DNA of 64,000 bases from Woeseia sp037968755 (GCA_037968755.1 JBBKWB010000108.1:1-64000), one strand, 5' to 3'; shown: positions 16,898-26,427, counted from the stretch's first letter. Made by a program: numbers and translations. The notes: generated from the sequence alone by a model not told the origin.

Positions 16898-19279
16898 GTG
16901 AGTTTGCTCGGTGGTTTCCGTGCGGACCAGCTGTTAAGCACTCTCAGTGCCGAACAGGATATGGACTCCGCAAACGCGCAGCGCTCAATCGAAAAACTCA
17001 AAAACCTGGGCTACAAAGTCATTCCCAGAACAATTGACGCCCTCGCCATGTGCGACAAAACGCACATGATGGCGCTGGTCGATATCCTGGCAAGCCACGT
17101 CAACGACAAGACCCTTAAACATTTTCGGGAAGGCCTGGCCGACGGTGGTGAACGTGTGGTTTCCGGCACAGCCTGGGCGCTGTCCAGCAGCAATAATTAC
17201 AACCCCAATTCCCTGCTCGATTTCCTGGACGATCCCGAAGTCTCGAAGCCGGCGCTGATCGAAATATTGAAAGTGCACAAGAGCAGTCTGAACGTCTACG
17301 AAGTATTGCGCCGTGCCTACGAGCTGGAGCCGAAAGAAAAAGCAGCGTTGTTCAAGATCATTGAGGACATCGCTACTGAAGACATGGTGCCAGACCTGAT
17401 CAACCGCATGGGCGGCAAAGACCCGGTGATCAAGCTGCATTTGATCAATCTGCTGGGGCGTTTTAAAGGCGATCAAATTACGCGCGCGATGGAAATGCAG
17501 CTGGGCGACGGCCACAAAATGGTTCGCGCCGCCGCCCTTGGCGCGCTTTCCAAACGCAAGGGCCAAATCGACATTCGCAAGGTGGCCAAGCTGCTGCTCG
17601 ATCAAGATCTTGACGTGCAGGGCAAAGCTGTCGATGTGCTGATCAACATGAATCATCCGGACACGGTCATGCACTTGTTACCGGCTCTGAAAGACGAATC
17701 CGAGTACACGCGTCGCGCCGCCGTTGAAGTCATGAACGAGCTGGCCGACCCGGATTCCGTCAAGCACTTGCTGGATGCGATCAAAGACGATGACTGGTGG
17801 GTACGTTCCCGCGCCGGCGATGCATTGGGTGAAATTGGCGGCCCCAAAGTCGTCAAAGCGGTTATTCGCCTGATCAATGACAAAGACGAGGACATTCGTC
17901 GAACCGCGATCGAGATACTTAACTCGACGAAAGATGAAAGTGCAGTTGATGAATTAATGAAAGCGACCGACGACTCCGATTGGTGGGTTCGGGAACGCGC
18001 GGTGGATGCCCTGTCGCAGATCGGTAGCAAACGTGCAGTACCGAAACTGGTCGCTATGCTTGGCAAAGAGAACAAGATGGACACGGTGCTGATTCGCGCC
18101 CTCGGCAAACTCGGCGACCACAATGTCATCGACAACATCGTTCCGCTGCTGGCAAAAGGCGAGCGTGATGTGCAGGTAGAAGCGATCAAAGCCATTGCGC
18201 ATCTCGCGGATGAGAAGCGTGCGGATACGGTTCGCGTCGCCCTGGAAAAAATCAAGAAGTCCAACGACAAGACCATCATTAATAGTGCCGACGCCGCCAT
18301 CAAGGAGATCGACGCGCGATTCTCTGCTTCGATTATCGAAGAAAACGTGCGCGCCGAAAAAATTGTCGACCAAACCAAAACCCTCCTTATCGAAACGGAA
18401 GATATCGACAGCATCATCCAGGCGGGTGGTCCGCAAACGCTGGATATTTCCACGCTGGAACCGGGCACCGTCATCGATGGCCGTTACAAGTACATCGAAA
18501 AAATTGGTAAAGGCGCGTTCGGCACCGTATTGCTGATGCAGGATCAGGTCGTCGACGAACAACTCATTCTCAAGTTCCTGAACCCGAATGTGTCGTCTGA
18601 TGAAGAAATGATGAAGCGCTTCGTTCACGAACTGCGCTACTCGCGAAAAATTACTCATCGCAATGTCATACGAATCTATGACTTCCTGCACTTGCAGGGT
18701 TGTTACGCTATCTCTATGGAATATTTCCCGTCGCATACCTTGGGCGGCGAGATCGTCGACAACAAGCCAATGGACTTCAAACGTGCGTTGCAATTTTCGC
18801 TGGACATGGCCACCGGCATGGCAGTCGCTCACCAGGCCGGCGTCATTCATCGCGACCTGAAGCCTGCCAATATCCTCATCAACAGCGATTCCTTGCTCAA
18901 GATCGTTGACTTCGGCGTCGCGGCCGCTGCCAGCAGCGGCGATACCCAGCTTACCAAGACGGGATATGTCATCGGCTCACCGAAATACATGGCGCCGGAA
19001 CAGATTCTGGGCAAGAAAGTTGACGAAACGGCCGACGTTTACAGTATCGGCGTCATCATGTACGAGATGGTGACCGGCATACCTCCGTACAGTCGTGGTG
19101 ATCACATGTCAGTGATGTACCAGCATGTCCAGGGCAAGGCGAAACTCTGCCAGGAAATCAACAAGAAGGTTCCTGATGACTTTGCTGCGGTGGTCGGCAA
19201 AGCCATGTCAGTCGATAAATCAAAGCGCTATCAGTCGATGAACGACCTCATCGATGCTCTCAACTCACTGGAATTATAA
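16898..19279 (+). CDS. HEAT-repeat protein with C-terminal Ser/Thr kinase domain
   Basis: About 793 residues. Residues ~20-470 are a HEAT/armadillo-like solenoid; two repeats carry the near-identical core DxDWWVRxRAxDALxxIG and others read DEDIRRTAIEIL. A linker (~475-525) leads into a complete Hanks-type kinase domain (~529-793): GKGAFG loop, lysine in LILKFL, HRDLKPAN (~651), DFG, GSPKYMAPEQ and YSIGVIMYEM. All catalytic residues are present, so it should be active and soluble, since no membrane segment is seen. The start GTG 16898 (MSLLGGFRADQLL) is preferred; TTG 16892 and ATG 16961 are alternatives. Two pilT-like genes follow on the same strand, suggesting control of pilus retraction. 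Substrates are unknown. Confidence 0.9.
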   Translation: MSLLGGFRADQLLSTLSAEQDMDSANAQRSIEKLKNLGYKVIPRTIDALAMCDKTHMMALVDILASHVNDKTLKHFREGLADGGERVVSGTAWALSSSNNYNPNSLLDFLDDPEVSKPALIEILKVHKSSLNVYEVLRRAYELEPKEKAALFKIIEDIATEDMVPDLINRMGGKDPVIKLHLINLLGRFKGDQITRAMEMQLGDGHKMVRAAALGALSKRKGQIDIRKVAKLLLDQDLDVQGKAVDVLINMNHPDTVMHLLPALKDESEYTRRAAVEVMNELADPDSVKHLLDAIKDDDWWVRSRAGDALGEIGGPKVVKAVIRLINDKDEDIRRTAIEILNSTKDESAVDELMKATDDSDWWVRERAVDALSQIGSKRAVPKLVAMLGKENKMDTVLIRALGKLGDHNVIDNIVPLLAKGERDVQVEAIKAIAHLADEKRADTVRVALEKIKKSNDKTIINSADAAIKEIDARFSASIIEENVRAEKIVDQTKTLLIETEDIDSIIQAGGPQTLDISTLEPGTVIDGRYKYIEKIGKGAFGTVLLMQDQVVDEQLILKFLNPNVSSDEEMMKRFVHELRYSRKITHRNVIRIYDFLHLQGCYAISMEYFPSHTLGGEIVDNKPMDFKRALQFSLDMATGMAVAHQAGVIHRDLKPANILINSDSLLKIVDFGVAAAASSGDTQLTKTGYVIGSPKYMAPEQILGKKVDETADVYSIGVIMYEMVTGIPPYSRGDHMSVMYQHVQGKAKLCQEINKKVPDDFAAVVGKAMSVDKSKRYQSMNDLIDALNSLEL

Positions 19280-19352
19280 GAAAATGTGAGCCAGCGCACT
19301 GGTACCGCGCCAGAAATCCGCCTAGGATAGCCCGAAACCGGGCCGGGTGGCC

Positions 19353-19372
19353 TCCGCCAGCGCCCTGGCGGA
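19353..19372 (+). other. 8-bp stem hairpin between the kinase and pilT-like genes
   Basis: TCCGCCAG (19353-19360) pairs exactly with CTGGCGGA (19365-19372) around CGCC. No T-run follows. In the 136-bp gap it could stabilise or process the mRNA between the kinase and the first ATPase gene. Confidence 0.5.
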
Positions 19373-19415
19373 CTACGGACCAAGAATTACAGCATTAACC
19401 GATAGGTGCCTTTAG

Positions 19416-20510
19416 ATGCCACGCATTGACTCGTTTCTGAAACTGGGACTGGCCCAGGGCTGTTCGGACGTTCATCTGGCGGTCGGCGTGCCGCCGATGC
19501 TGCGGATGAACGGCGACCTGATGCCGATCAAGTTTCGCGAGCTGTCCGACACGGAGCTCGAGAGTTACGTGACGGAGATTCTGAGCGACTCGCAACGCGA
19601 GCACTTCGAAACCGGCCACGATCTCGATTTTTCCTACGTAGGCGAAGAAGGCGGCCGGTTTCGTGTGAACTTGTTTCGCAAGGCCAGCGGCATTGGCGCG
19701 GTGTTTCGATATATTCCGAATGAAGTCCCTACCCTGGACTCACTCAAGTTGCCCAGCGTACTAAGCGACTTTTGTGACTACCACCAGGGAATGGTCCTGG
19801 TCACCGGCTCAACCGGCACCGGCAAATCCACGACGCTCGCGGCAATGATCAACCACCTGAACCAGAACCGGAACCTGAACATCATCAGCCTGGAAGACCC
19901 CATCGAGTTCGTGCACCCGAGCAAGAACTGCCAGGTTATCCAGCGTGAGCTCGGCACACACCTGACAAGCTTTGCCGATGGCGTCCGTTCTGCGATGCGC
20001 GAAGACCCGGACGTGATCCTGGTCGGCGAGTTACGCGATGCAGAAACTATTTCAATGGCGATGACCGCAGCCGAGACCGGGCACCTGGTGCTCGGTACAC
20101 TGCATACGACAGGTGCCGTCAAGACGATCGATCGCATCATTGACGCGCAACCCGGCGAACTGCGCGAACAGACCAAAAGTTTCCTGTCGCAGAGTCTCAA
20201 AGCAGTTGTCACCCAGGTGCTGGTGAAAACACCGGATGGTCGTGGGCGCAAAGCGGTGCTGGAGATACTGGTGAATAACCGGGCTATTTCGAAGTTGATC
20301 ATGACTGATCAGTCTCACCAGATTCCGGCCCAGCTGCAGACCGGCCGCGATTTGGGTATGCAGTTACTCGATCAGGCACTTATGGAATGTATCGAGGCGC
20401 GCGAAGTCGATCCGGATGACGCGATTCGCTACGCGAGTGACAAACGCACGTTCAAACGCTTTGTTACGGACACCGGCATCCTCCCTGTACTCGACGGCGA
20501 GGGCGGCTAA
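19416..20510 (+). CDS. PilT-like type IV pilus retraction ATPase (first copy)
   Basis: A 364-residue secretion-type hexameric ATPase. An N-terminal PAS-like domain (GCSDVHLAVGVPPMLRMNGD) precedes the RecA core. Walker A is GSTGTGKST, the Asp box is SLEDPIEFVH, Walker B is REDPDVILVGELRD and the His box is LGTLHTTGAVKTIDRI. The Walker B region reads REDPD as in PilT, not RQAPD as in PilU. The AIRNLIRE motif of canonical PilT is degenerate (NRAISKLIMTD). A C-terminal tail (DKRTFKRFVTDTG) is longer than in the second copy. It probably powers pilus retraction or a specialised part of it. Start ATG 19416. Confidence 0.9.
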   Translation: MPRIDSFLKLGLAQGCSDVHLAVGVPPMLRMNGDLMPIKFRELSDTELESYVTEILSDSQREHFETGHDLDFSYVGEEGGRFRVNLFRKASGIGAVFRYIPNEVPTLDSLKLPSVLSDFCDYHQGMVLVTGSTGTGKSTTLAAMINHLNQNRNLNIISLEDPIEFVHPSKNCQVIQRELGTHLTSFADGVRSAMREDPDVILVGELRDAETISMAMTAAETGHLVLGTLHTTGAVKTIDRIIDAQPGELREQTKSFLSQSLKAVVTQVLVKTPDGRGRKAVLEILVNNRAISKLIMTDQSHQIPAQLQTGRDLGMQLLDQALMECIEAREVDPDDAIRYASDKRTFKRFVTDTGILPVLDGEGG

Positions 20511-20552
20511 GCGGCTCGACCGCAGCCTCTGACCTGGAAGGAACCTGACGCT

Positions 20553-21614
20553 TTGAACAAGATTGACAGTTATCTGAAGACTGCATTGGAACAAGACAGT
20601 TCTGACCTGCATTTTATTTCGGGCGATCCGGCTCGGGTCCGCGTACACGGATCATTGAAAACCCTCGGCAATGAGGCCCTGACGACCGACTTTGTGCGCT
20701 CCGCCATGTACGAAATCATGAGCGGAACAACCCAGCGGGATTTTGAACAGAATGATGCCGTTGATTTTGCTTACGACCTGTCGGGCATCTCACGCTTTCG
20801 TGTCAACATCATGCGCCATCTCAACGGTGTCGGCGCTGTTTTTCGCGCCATCCCGTCCACGGCGTTGTCGCTCGAAGAATTGAAATTGCCGGAGGTCGTT
20901 GAGAATCTCTGTAGACAGACGTCCGGTTTGATCCTCGTCACCGGGAAAACGGGTTCCGGCAAGTCCACGACGCTCGCCGCTATGATCGACTCAATCAATA
21001 TTCGCCTTAAGGGGCATATCCTTACGATTGAAGACCCTATTGAGTTTGTGCACGAGCGCAAGGGCTGTCTCATCAGCCAGCGCGAAGTCGGGGTGCACAG
21101 CGAATCGTTCGCATCGGCACTACACTCTGCCTTGCGTGAAGACCCGGACGTGATTCTCGTTGGCGAGCTGCGTGACCTGGAAACCATGAGCGTAGCGATC
21201 ACTGCTGCCGAGATGGGTATTCTTGTCATGGGCACGCTGCACACCAATGGCTCGGCGGCTACGGTTGATCGCATCGTCAACAGTTTTCCAGCCGACAAGC
21301 AAAGTCACATTCGTACGATGTTATCGACCTCGCTGCGCGGGGTCATTTCGCAGCAATTGTTGCCAACAAAGCACAAACCGGGGCGCATCGCGGCACTTGA
21401 AATCCTGGTCAACACGTCGGCGGTTGCAAATCTGATCCGACAAGGCAAGCTCGACCAGCTCGAAACCGCAATGCAAAGCGGTGCCGCGGTCGGCATGCAA
21501 ACCATGGATTCTGCACTGATGGACCTCGTCGAGCGCCGCTTCGTGGCCGGCAAAGAGGCCTACCAGCAGGCCAACAACAAGGCGAAGTTTCAGCAGGTCA
21601 GGGATCAAAAATAG
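20553..21614 (+). CDS. PilT-like type IV pilus retraction ATPase (second copy)
   Basis: A 353-residue paralogue of the preceding ATPase. Motifs are SSDLHFISGDPARVRVHG, GKTGSGKST (Walker A), TIEDPIEFVH, REDPDVILVGELRD and MGTLHTNGSAATVDRI. It begins with TTG 20553 after AAGGAA, giving MNKIDSYLKTALEQD, which parallels MPRIDSFLKLGLAQG of the first copy. AIRNLIRE reads TSAVANLIRQG. Both genes lie 42 bp apart behind the kinase gene. Clear divergence between the copies suggests an old duplication with different roles, perhaps a hetero-oligomer or separate retraction modes. Confidence 0.9.
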   Translation: MNKIDSYLKTALEQDSSDLHFISGDPARVRVHGSLKTLGNEALTTDFVRSAMYEIMSGTTQRDFEQNDAVDFAYDLSGISRFRVNIMRHLNGVGAVFRAIPSTALSLEELKLPEVVENLCRQTSGLILVTGKTGSGKSTTLAAMIDSINIRLKGHILTIEDPIEFVHERKGCLISQREVGVHSESFASALHSALREDPDVILVGELRDLETMSVAITAAEMGILVMGTLHTNGSAATVDRIVNSFPADKQSHIRTMLSTSLRGVISQQLLPTKHKPGRIAALEILVNTSAVANLIRQGKLDQLETAMQSGAAVGMQTMDSALMDLVERRFVAGKEAYQQANNKAKFQQVRDQK

Positions 21615-21706
21615 CCAGCGACGCAATCGACCGCAGGGCCCCGTCGCCGCCCGCATCGTGGCATAATCGCCGCCTTTAGCCGCCAGCCAGACGGTCGCCC
21701 AAATCT

Positions 21707-23722
21707 ATGAGTGCCAGCCCCCGCCAGATTCTCGTTTCCAGCGCCCTGCCCTATGCCAATGGCTCGATTCACCTCGGCCATCTGGTGGAGTATATCCAGA
21801 CTGATATTTGGGTCCGTTTTCAAAAACTTCGCGGCCACAGCTGCATTTACGTCTGCGCCAGTGATGCGCACGGCACACCTATCATGATCAAGGCGCGTGA
21901 GGAAGGCATCTCACCGGAAGAGCTCGTAGCCCGTGTCGGCAAGGAACAGTTGGCGGACCTGCAAACCTTCGGCGTCGATTTTGACAATTTCTATACAACT
22001 CACTCCGACGAGAACGAGCAGCTCGTTAGCCAGATGTTCGAAGCACTGCGCGACGCCGGGCATATCTACACCAAGGTCATTGAGCAGGCTTACGACGAAT
22101 CAAAGGGCATGTTTCTGCCGGATCGATTCGTCAAAGGGACCTGCCCGCGCTGCAAGACCGAAGATCAATACGGCGACTCTTGCGAAAACTGCGGCGCGAC
22201 GTATACACCGGATCAAGTCATTGATCCGGTTTCAATTCTGTCCGGGACGCGTCCGATATGGAAAGAGTCCGAGCACTACTTTTTCAAGCTGTCGGAATTT
22301 CCGGCTGTACTGAAGGACTGGATTGCAAAGGCCAAACTGCATCGAAATATTACGAGCAAACTCGAAGAATGGTTTGAGACTGGCCTGCAGGACTGGGATA
22401 TCTCCCGCGACGCGCCGTATTTCGGCTTCAAGATTCCAGGCACCGCAGACAAATACTTTTATGTCTGGCTCGACGCGCCGATGGGTTATGTCGCCAGTTT
22501 TTTGAACCTGTGCAAGCGTCGCCCGGAACTCGACTTCGATGCCTACTGGAAAGCGGACAGCCCGCACGAGGTTTATCATTTTATCGGCAAGGACATCGTG
22601 TATTTTCACACGCTATTCTGGCCAGCGGTATTGCATGGCGCGGGCATGCGGACGCCAACCAGCGTATTCGCGCATGGCTTCCTGACTGTCGATGGCAAGA
22701 AAATGTCGAAGTCGCGCGGCACGTTCATTAACGCTCGCACATTCGCCGACCACCTTGACCCGAATTGCCTGCGTTATTACTACGCCGCCAAGCTTGGCCC
22801 CGGCATGGACGATATTGACCTCCGCCTCGACGACTTCGTTGCACGGGTTAACTCCGACCTCGTCGGCAAGCTGGTGAACATTGCCAGTCGCTGTGCCGGA
22901 TTCATCAGCAAGTCATTCGACGGTCAGTTGTCGGCCGATCTCGATGACAAGACTCTGTTTGCCGAATTCACAGTGGAAGCAGACGCGATCGCAGAGTTTT
23001 ACGAAGCGCGCGAATTCTCCAAGGCCATGCGCAATATCATGACGTTGGCTGATAAGGCGAATCGCTATATCGAAGAGAAAAAACCCTGGCTGATGGTTAA
23101 AGACGAGGCGACGAAACAGGACGTGCAGGCAGTCTGTACACAGGCCCTAAATCTGTTCCGTACCCTAATGATTTACCTGACGCCGGTGCTGCCGGAAATC
23201 GCTGAAAAATCCCGTGTATTGCTTGGCGAGACCGCCTGGAGCTGGGACCAGGCCGCAACGCCTTTACTCAATAGCAAGATCAGGAAATTCCAGCCACTGC
23301 TGACTCGCGTAGAAGACAAACAGGTCCAGGCCATGGTCGAACAATCCAAAGAACCCGTCGCCAAGTCGGCACAGCCAGCCGCACAAAGTGATTCCGGCAT
23401 GATCTCGATCGACGATTTCATGAAAGTGGACTTACGGGTTGCACTTATCGAGAAGGCTGAACCTGTCGAAGGCGCGGACAAGCTGCTGCAGCTGACCTTG
23501 AATCTCGGCGATGGTGAACGCAACGTATTTGCCGGCATTAAGTCAGCATACAGCCCGGCAGACCTGATAGGCCGGCATGTCGTGGCAGTCGCCAACCTGC
23601 AGCCGCGAAAAATGCGTTTCGGCATATCGGAGGGCATGGTGCTGGCTGCCGGCCCCGGCGGTAAGGATGTATTTCTGCTGGCGGTTGACAGTGGCGCCAA
23701 ACCGGGCATGCGCGTCAAGTAG
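21707..23722 (+). CDS. metG: Methionyl-tRNA synthetase with C-terminal tRNA-binding domain
   Basis: A 671-residue class I synthetase charging tRNA-Met. The HIGH-like signature lies in YANGSIHLGHLVEYI and the KMSKS loop in GKKMSKSRGTFI. The connective peptide holds two zinc-knuckle pairs (CPRC and CENC), as in the E. coli-type enzyme. After the anticodon-binding helices, residues ~565-671 form a Trbp111-like OB-fold domain (DFMKVDLRVALI, GADKLLQLTL, LQPRKMRFGISEGM) that binds tRNA and dimerises. It is transcribed away from the pilT-like genes after a 92-bp gap. Confidence 0.97.
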   Translation: MSASPRQILVSSALPYANGSIHLGHLVEYIQTDIWVRFQKLRGHSCIYVCASDAHGTPIMIKAREEGISPEELVARVGKEQLADLQTFGVDFDNFYTTHSDENEQLVSQMFEALRDAGHIYTKVIEQAYDESKGMFLPDRFVKGTCPRCKTEDQYGDSCENCGATYTPDQVIDPVSILSGTRPIWKESEHYFFKLSEFPAVLKDWIAKAKLHRNITSKLEEWFETGLQDWDISRDAPYFGFKIPGTADKYFYVWLDAPMGYVASFLNLCKRRPELDFDAYWKADSPHEVYHFIGKDIVYFHTLFWPAVLHGAGMRTPTSVFAHGFLTVDGKKMSKSRGTFINARTFADHLDPNCLRYYYAAKLGPGMDDIDLRLDDFVARVNSDLVGKLVNIASRCAGFISKSFDGQLSADLDDKTLFAEFTVEADAIAEFYEAREFSKAMRNIMTLADKANRYIEEKKPWLMVKDEATKQDVQAVCTQALNLFRTLMIYLTPVLPEIAEKSRVLLGETAWSWDQAATPLLNSKIRKFQPLLTRVEDKQVQAMVEQSKEPVAKSAQPAAQSDSGMISIDDFMKVDLRVALIEKAEPVEGADKLLQLTLNLGDGERNVFAGIKSAYSPADLIGRHVVAVANLQPRKMRFGISEGMVLAAGPGGKDVFLLAVDSGAKPGMRVK

Positions 23723-23746
23723 GTACACGCGACGCGCGCGCAGGAA

Positions 23747-23763
23747 GGCACTACAATAGTGCC
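23747..23763 (+). other. Hairpin overlapping a -10-like box upstream of rsxA
   Basis: GGCACTA (23747-23753) pairs with TAGTGCC (23757-23763) around CAA. TACAAT (23752-23757) resembles a -10 box and lies inside the palindrome. It could be the rsx promoter/operator or the end of metG; no T-run follows. A SoxR-type operator is not seen. Confidence 0.35.
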
Positions 23764-23808
23764 TGAATCCAGGCCACGGGCGCAGCTGATGCGCCGTCAC
23801 GACTCGCT

Positions 23809-24390
23809 ATGACCGATATCATTCTTATTCTCGTCGGCACCGTACTGGTGAACAATTTCGTCCTGGTACGTTTTCTGGGCCTGTGCCCCTTCATGGGCGT
23901 ATCGAAAAACCTCGAAGCCGCGCTGGGCATGTCGCTCGCAACAGCATTTGTGCTGACTCTGTCCGCCGCAATCAGCTTTCTGCTGCACGAGTACGCGCTC
24001 AAGCCGCTTGGCCTCGAGTACCTGCGCACCATTGCTTTCATCCTGGTGATCGCTGTTAGCGTGCAATTCACGGAAATCATGGTGCGCCGCCTGAGCCCGC
24101 TGCTGGACCAGGTGCTGGGCATTTATATTCCCCTGATCGCAACGAATTGCGCGGTACTTGGCGTGGCATTGCTAAACGTACAGCAGGCCACGGGATTTCT
24201 GCAGGCGCTGTTCTTTGGCTTTGGCGCATCGGCCGGTTTCGCACTGGTTCTGACATTATTTGCCGCAATGCGCGAACGTCTCGATGCCGCCGATGTACCG
24301 CTCCCGTTCAGGGGTACCGCGATCGCATTGATTACGGCCGGCATGATGTCGCTGGCATTTATGGGCTTCTCCGGCATGGCTCGACCGTGA
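23809..24390 (+). CDS. rsxA: Rnf/Rsx complex membrane subunit A
   Basis: A 193-residue inner-membrane protein with six hydrophobic helices. The start MTDIILILVGTVLVNNFVLV and FLGLCPFMGVSKNLE are hallmarks of RnfA/NqrE. Its pseudo-repeat partner is IYIPLIATNCAVLGVALL. RnfA and RnfE form an inverted pair in the ion-translocating membrane core. The membrane-embedded cysteines (in GLCPF and TNCAV) are conserved and bind an Fe-S cluster in the family. First gene of rsxABCDGE. Confidence 0.95.
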   Translation: MTDIILILVGTVLVNNFVLVRFLGLCPFMGVSKNLEAALGMSLATAFVLTLSAAISFLLHEYALKPLGLEYLRTIAFILVIAVSVQFTEIMVRRLSPLLDQVLGIYIPLIATNCAVLGVALLNVQQATGFLQALFFGFGASAGFALVLTLFAAMRERLDAADVPLPFRGTAIALITAGMMSLAFMGFSGMARP

Positions 24391-24406
24391 ACGGACACTA
24401 GCTACG

Positions 24407-24901
24407 ATGTGGCCGGCCGTACTCATTATCACCGCCATTGCGCTGCTCGCCGGCATCGTGCTGAGCCTTGCAGCGCGGCGCTTGCCCGCCAACAGCGATG
24501 AGCTCGTTGAGTCCATCAACCGCCTGCTACCACAGACACAATGCGCGCAATGCGGATTCCCGGGATGCCGGCCTTATGCGCTCGCCATTGCGGAGGGCGA
24601 CGCTGCCATAAACCTGTGCCCACCCGGCGGCGACGAAACCATTCAACGCCTGGCCGATTTGCTTGGCCGCGATGTCATGCCCCTGGCTGAGGAACCCGCC
24701 ACTGACATGAAGCGCTCCGTCGCTGTTATTGACGAGGCTTTGTGTATCGGTTGTACGCACTGCCGGGATGCATGTCCGGTTGATGCAATAGTCGGCGCGC
24801 ACCAGCTGATGCACAGCATCATTACGGACGAATGCACGGGTTGCGAATTGTGCCTGCCGCCCTGCCCGGTCGATTGCATCAGCATGGTAGTCGTGCGATG
24901 A
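24407..24901 (+). CDS. rsxB: Rnf/Rsx ferredoxin-like subunit B
   Basis: A 164-residue subunit anchored by an N-terminal membrane helix (about residues 2-24). An Fe-S domain with C-x2-C-x4-C (QCAQCGFPGC) and a later CPPGG comes next. Two ferredoxin-type 4Fe-4S motifs follow: CIGCTHCRDACP and CTGCELCLPPCP. It shuttles electrons within the Rnf complex. The polyferredoxin part is short, as in E. coli RsxB. Its stop overlaps the rsxC start by ATGA, indicating coupled translation. Confidence 0.95.
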   Translation: MWPAVLIITAIALLAGIVLSLAARRLPANSDELVESINRLLPQTQCAQCGFPGCRPYALAIAEGDAAINLCPPGGDETIQRLADLLGRDVMPLAEEPATDMKRSVAVIDEALCIGCTHCRDACPVDAIVGAHQLMHSIITDECTGCELCLPPCPVDCISMVVVR

Positions 24902-26427
24902 GTGCACCGACATTTGATCTTGGCAAATTGCATGGCGGCCTGCGATTACCCGGCGAAAAGGCCCGTTCAACATCAGCCGCAATTCGCCGTGTTCCACTGC
25001 CGCCGCAGTTAGTGTTGCCGCTGGCACAGCATGTCGGTGAGCCCGCGCAACCCGTTGTGAGTGTCGGCGAAATCGTTTTAAAAGGGCAATTGATCGCGGA
25101 AGCAGATGGCGTAATCAGTGCACCAATACATGCCTCGTCGTCCGGTAAAGTTGTCGCTATCGAACCCTGGCCGGTGTCGCGCCGCAGGGGCGATAAGGCG
25201 CCGTGCATAATCATAGATTGTGACGGCGAAGATCGTGCGATCGAATTGGCCGAGCCTATTATTGATTTCCGCACGCTGCCACGTGATGCGTTGTTACAGC
25301 AGATTCTGCGGGGCGGCATTGTTGGCCTCGGCGGCGCCGTTTTTCCTACAGCCCAAAAATTGATGCAGGCGATAACCGCCCCGCTCGATCACCTGATCCT
25401 GAACGGCGTTGAGTGCGAGCCCTACATTAGTTGCGATGACATGCTGATGCGCGAATTTGCCGGCGACGTTGTCCGCGGCGCTCAAGTGCTGATGCATGCG
25501 CTCGGCATTGACAGTTGTTTCGTCGTCATCGAGAGCGACAAACCAGAAGCAATTGAAAGTGTCGCAATTGCACTCGCCGAGCTGGACGACAAGCGCATCG
25601 TATTGAAACAAGTCCCCACTATTTACCCGTCAGGCGGTGAAGATCAGTTGGTACAACTGGTTACGAATCGCGAGGTCCCAAGCGGCGGGTTGCCAAGTGA
25701 CATAGGCTGTGTGGTCCAGAATGTCGGCACCGCGGCAGCGGTGCATCGCTGGGTCAACCTGGGCGAACCATTGATATCGCGAGTCACGACGATCACGGGC
25801 GATGGCGTGAACGAACCCTGCAACGTGCTGGCACGCATCGGTACGCCGCTGGAAAACGTGGTCGCCACTGCAGGTGGCTACACCGAGCGCGCCGCAGCAC
25901 TGGTCATTGGCGGTCCAATGACCGGCAAGTCCGTCAGCAATGACCGGGTACCGCTTGTTAAAGCAACGAACTGCGTCCTCGTCATGTCCGAAATTCCGGC
26001 CATCGGCAATGAATCACCGTGTATTCGCTGCGGTGAATGCGCCGAGGTATGTCCCGTGCAACTCCTGCCACAGCAACTGTTTTGGCATGCATGCGCCGAC
26101 AACGAGGTAAAGCTGCGCGAATTCGGCCTCATCGATTGCATCGAATGCGGCTGTTGCGACCTGGTTTGTCCGAGCCATATTCCACTAACAGCGGATTTTC
26201 GCCAGGCCAAAGCACGCATGCGCGAGCTGGCCGACGAGAAAGCCCGTGCCGAACGTGCGCGGCAACGCTTTGAATCGCGCAATGAACGAGTTCGCCGCGA
26301 GCGCGTTGAACGCGACGGACAGCTCGCTGACCAGAAGCGTACAGCGCAAGCTGTCGGCCCTGATGCCATCAAATCCATGGTGGCGCGCGCGAAGAAGAGC
26401 AAAACACCGGCGGATAAGGAAGAATAG
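24898..26427 (+). CDS. rsxC: Rnf/Rsx subunit C (NADH/FMN and 4Fe-4S binding)
   Basis: A 509-residue subunit. The N-terminal RnfC domain (HGGLRLPGEKARS) leads into a Complex I 51-kDa-like fold (GGIVGLGGAVFPTAQK, LILNGVECEPYIS, YPSGGEDQL) that binds NADH and FMN. A SLBB region follows, then two 4Fe-4S motifs: CIRCGECAEVCP and CIECGCCDLVCP. The charged C-terminal tail is short (about 80 residues), without the long alanine/lysine repeats of E. coli RsxC. Start ATG 24898 overlaps rsxB. Confidence 0.95.
   Translation: MSAPTFDLGKLHGGLRLPGEKARSTSAAIRRVPLPPQLVLPLAQHVGEPAQPVVSVGEIVLKGQLIAEADGVISAPIHASSSGKVVAIEPWPVSRRRGDKAPCIIIDCDGEDRAIELAEPIIDFRTLPRDALLQQILRGGIVGLGGAVFPTAQKLMQAITAPLDHLILNGVECEPYISCDDMLMREFAGDVVRGAQVLMHALGIDSCFVVIESDKPEAIESVAIALAELDDKRIVLKQVPTIYPSGGEDQLVQLVTNREVPSGGLPSDIGCVVQNVGTAAAVHRWVNLGEPLISRVTTITGDGVNEPCNVLARIGTPLENVVATAGGYTERAAALVIGGPMTGKSVSNDRVPLVKATNCVLVMSEIPAIGNESPCIRCGECAEVCPVQLLPQQLFWHACADNEVKLREFGLIDCIECGCCDLVCPSHIPLTADFRQAKARMRELADEKARAERARQRFESRNERVRRERVERDGQLADQKRTAQAVGPDAIKSMVARAKKSKTPADKEE

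Noticed and set aside
19416..21614. Reading the two ATPases as a canonical pilT-pilU pair
   Set aside because: Both have REDPDVILVGELRD and lack the PilU-type RQAPDVIMIGEVR, and the AIRNLIRE motif is degenerate in both. They look like extra PilT paralogues.
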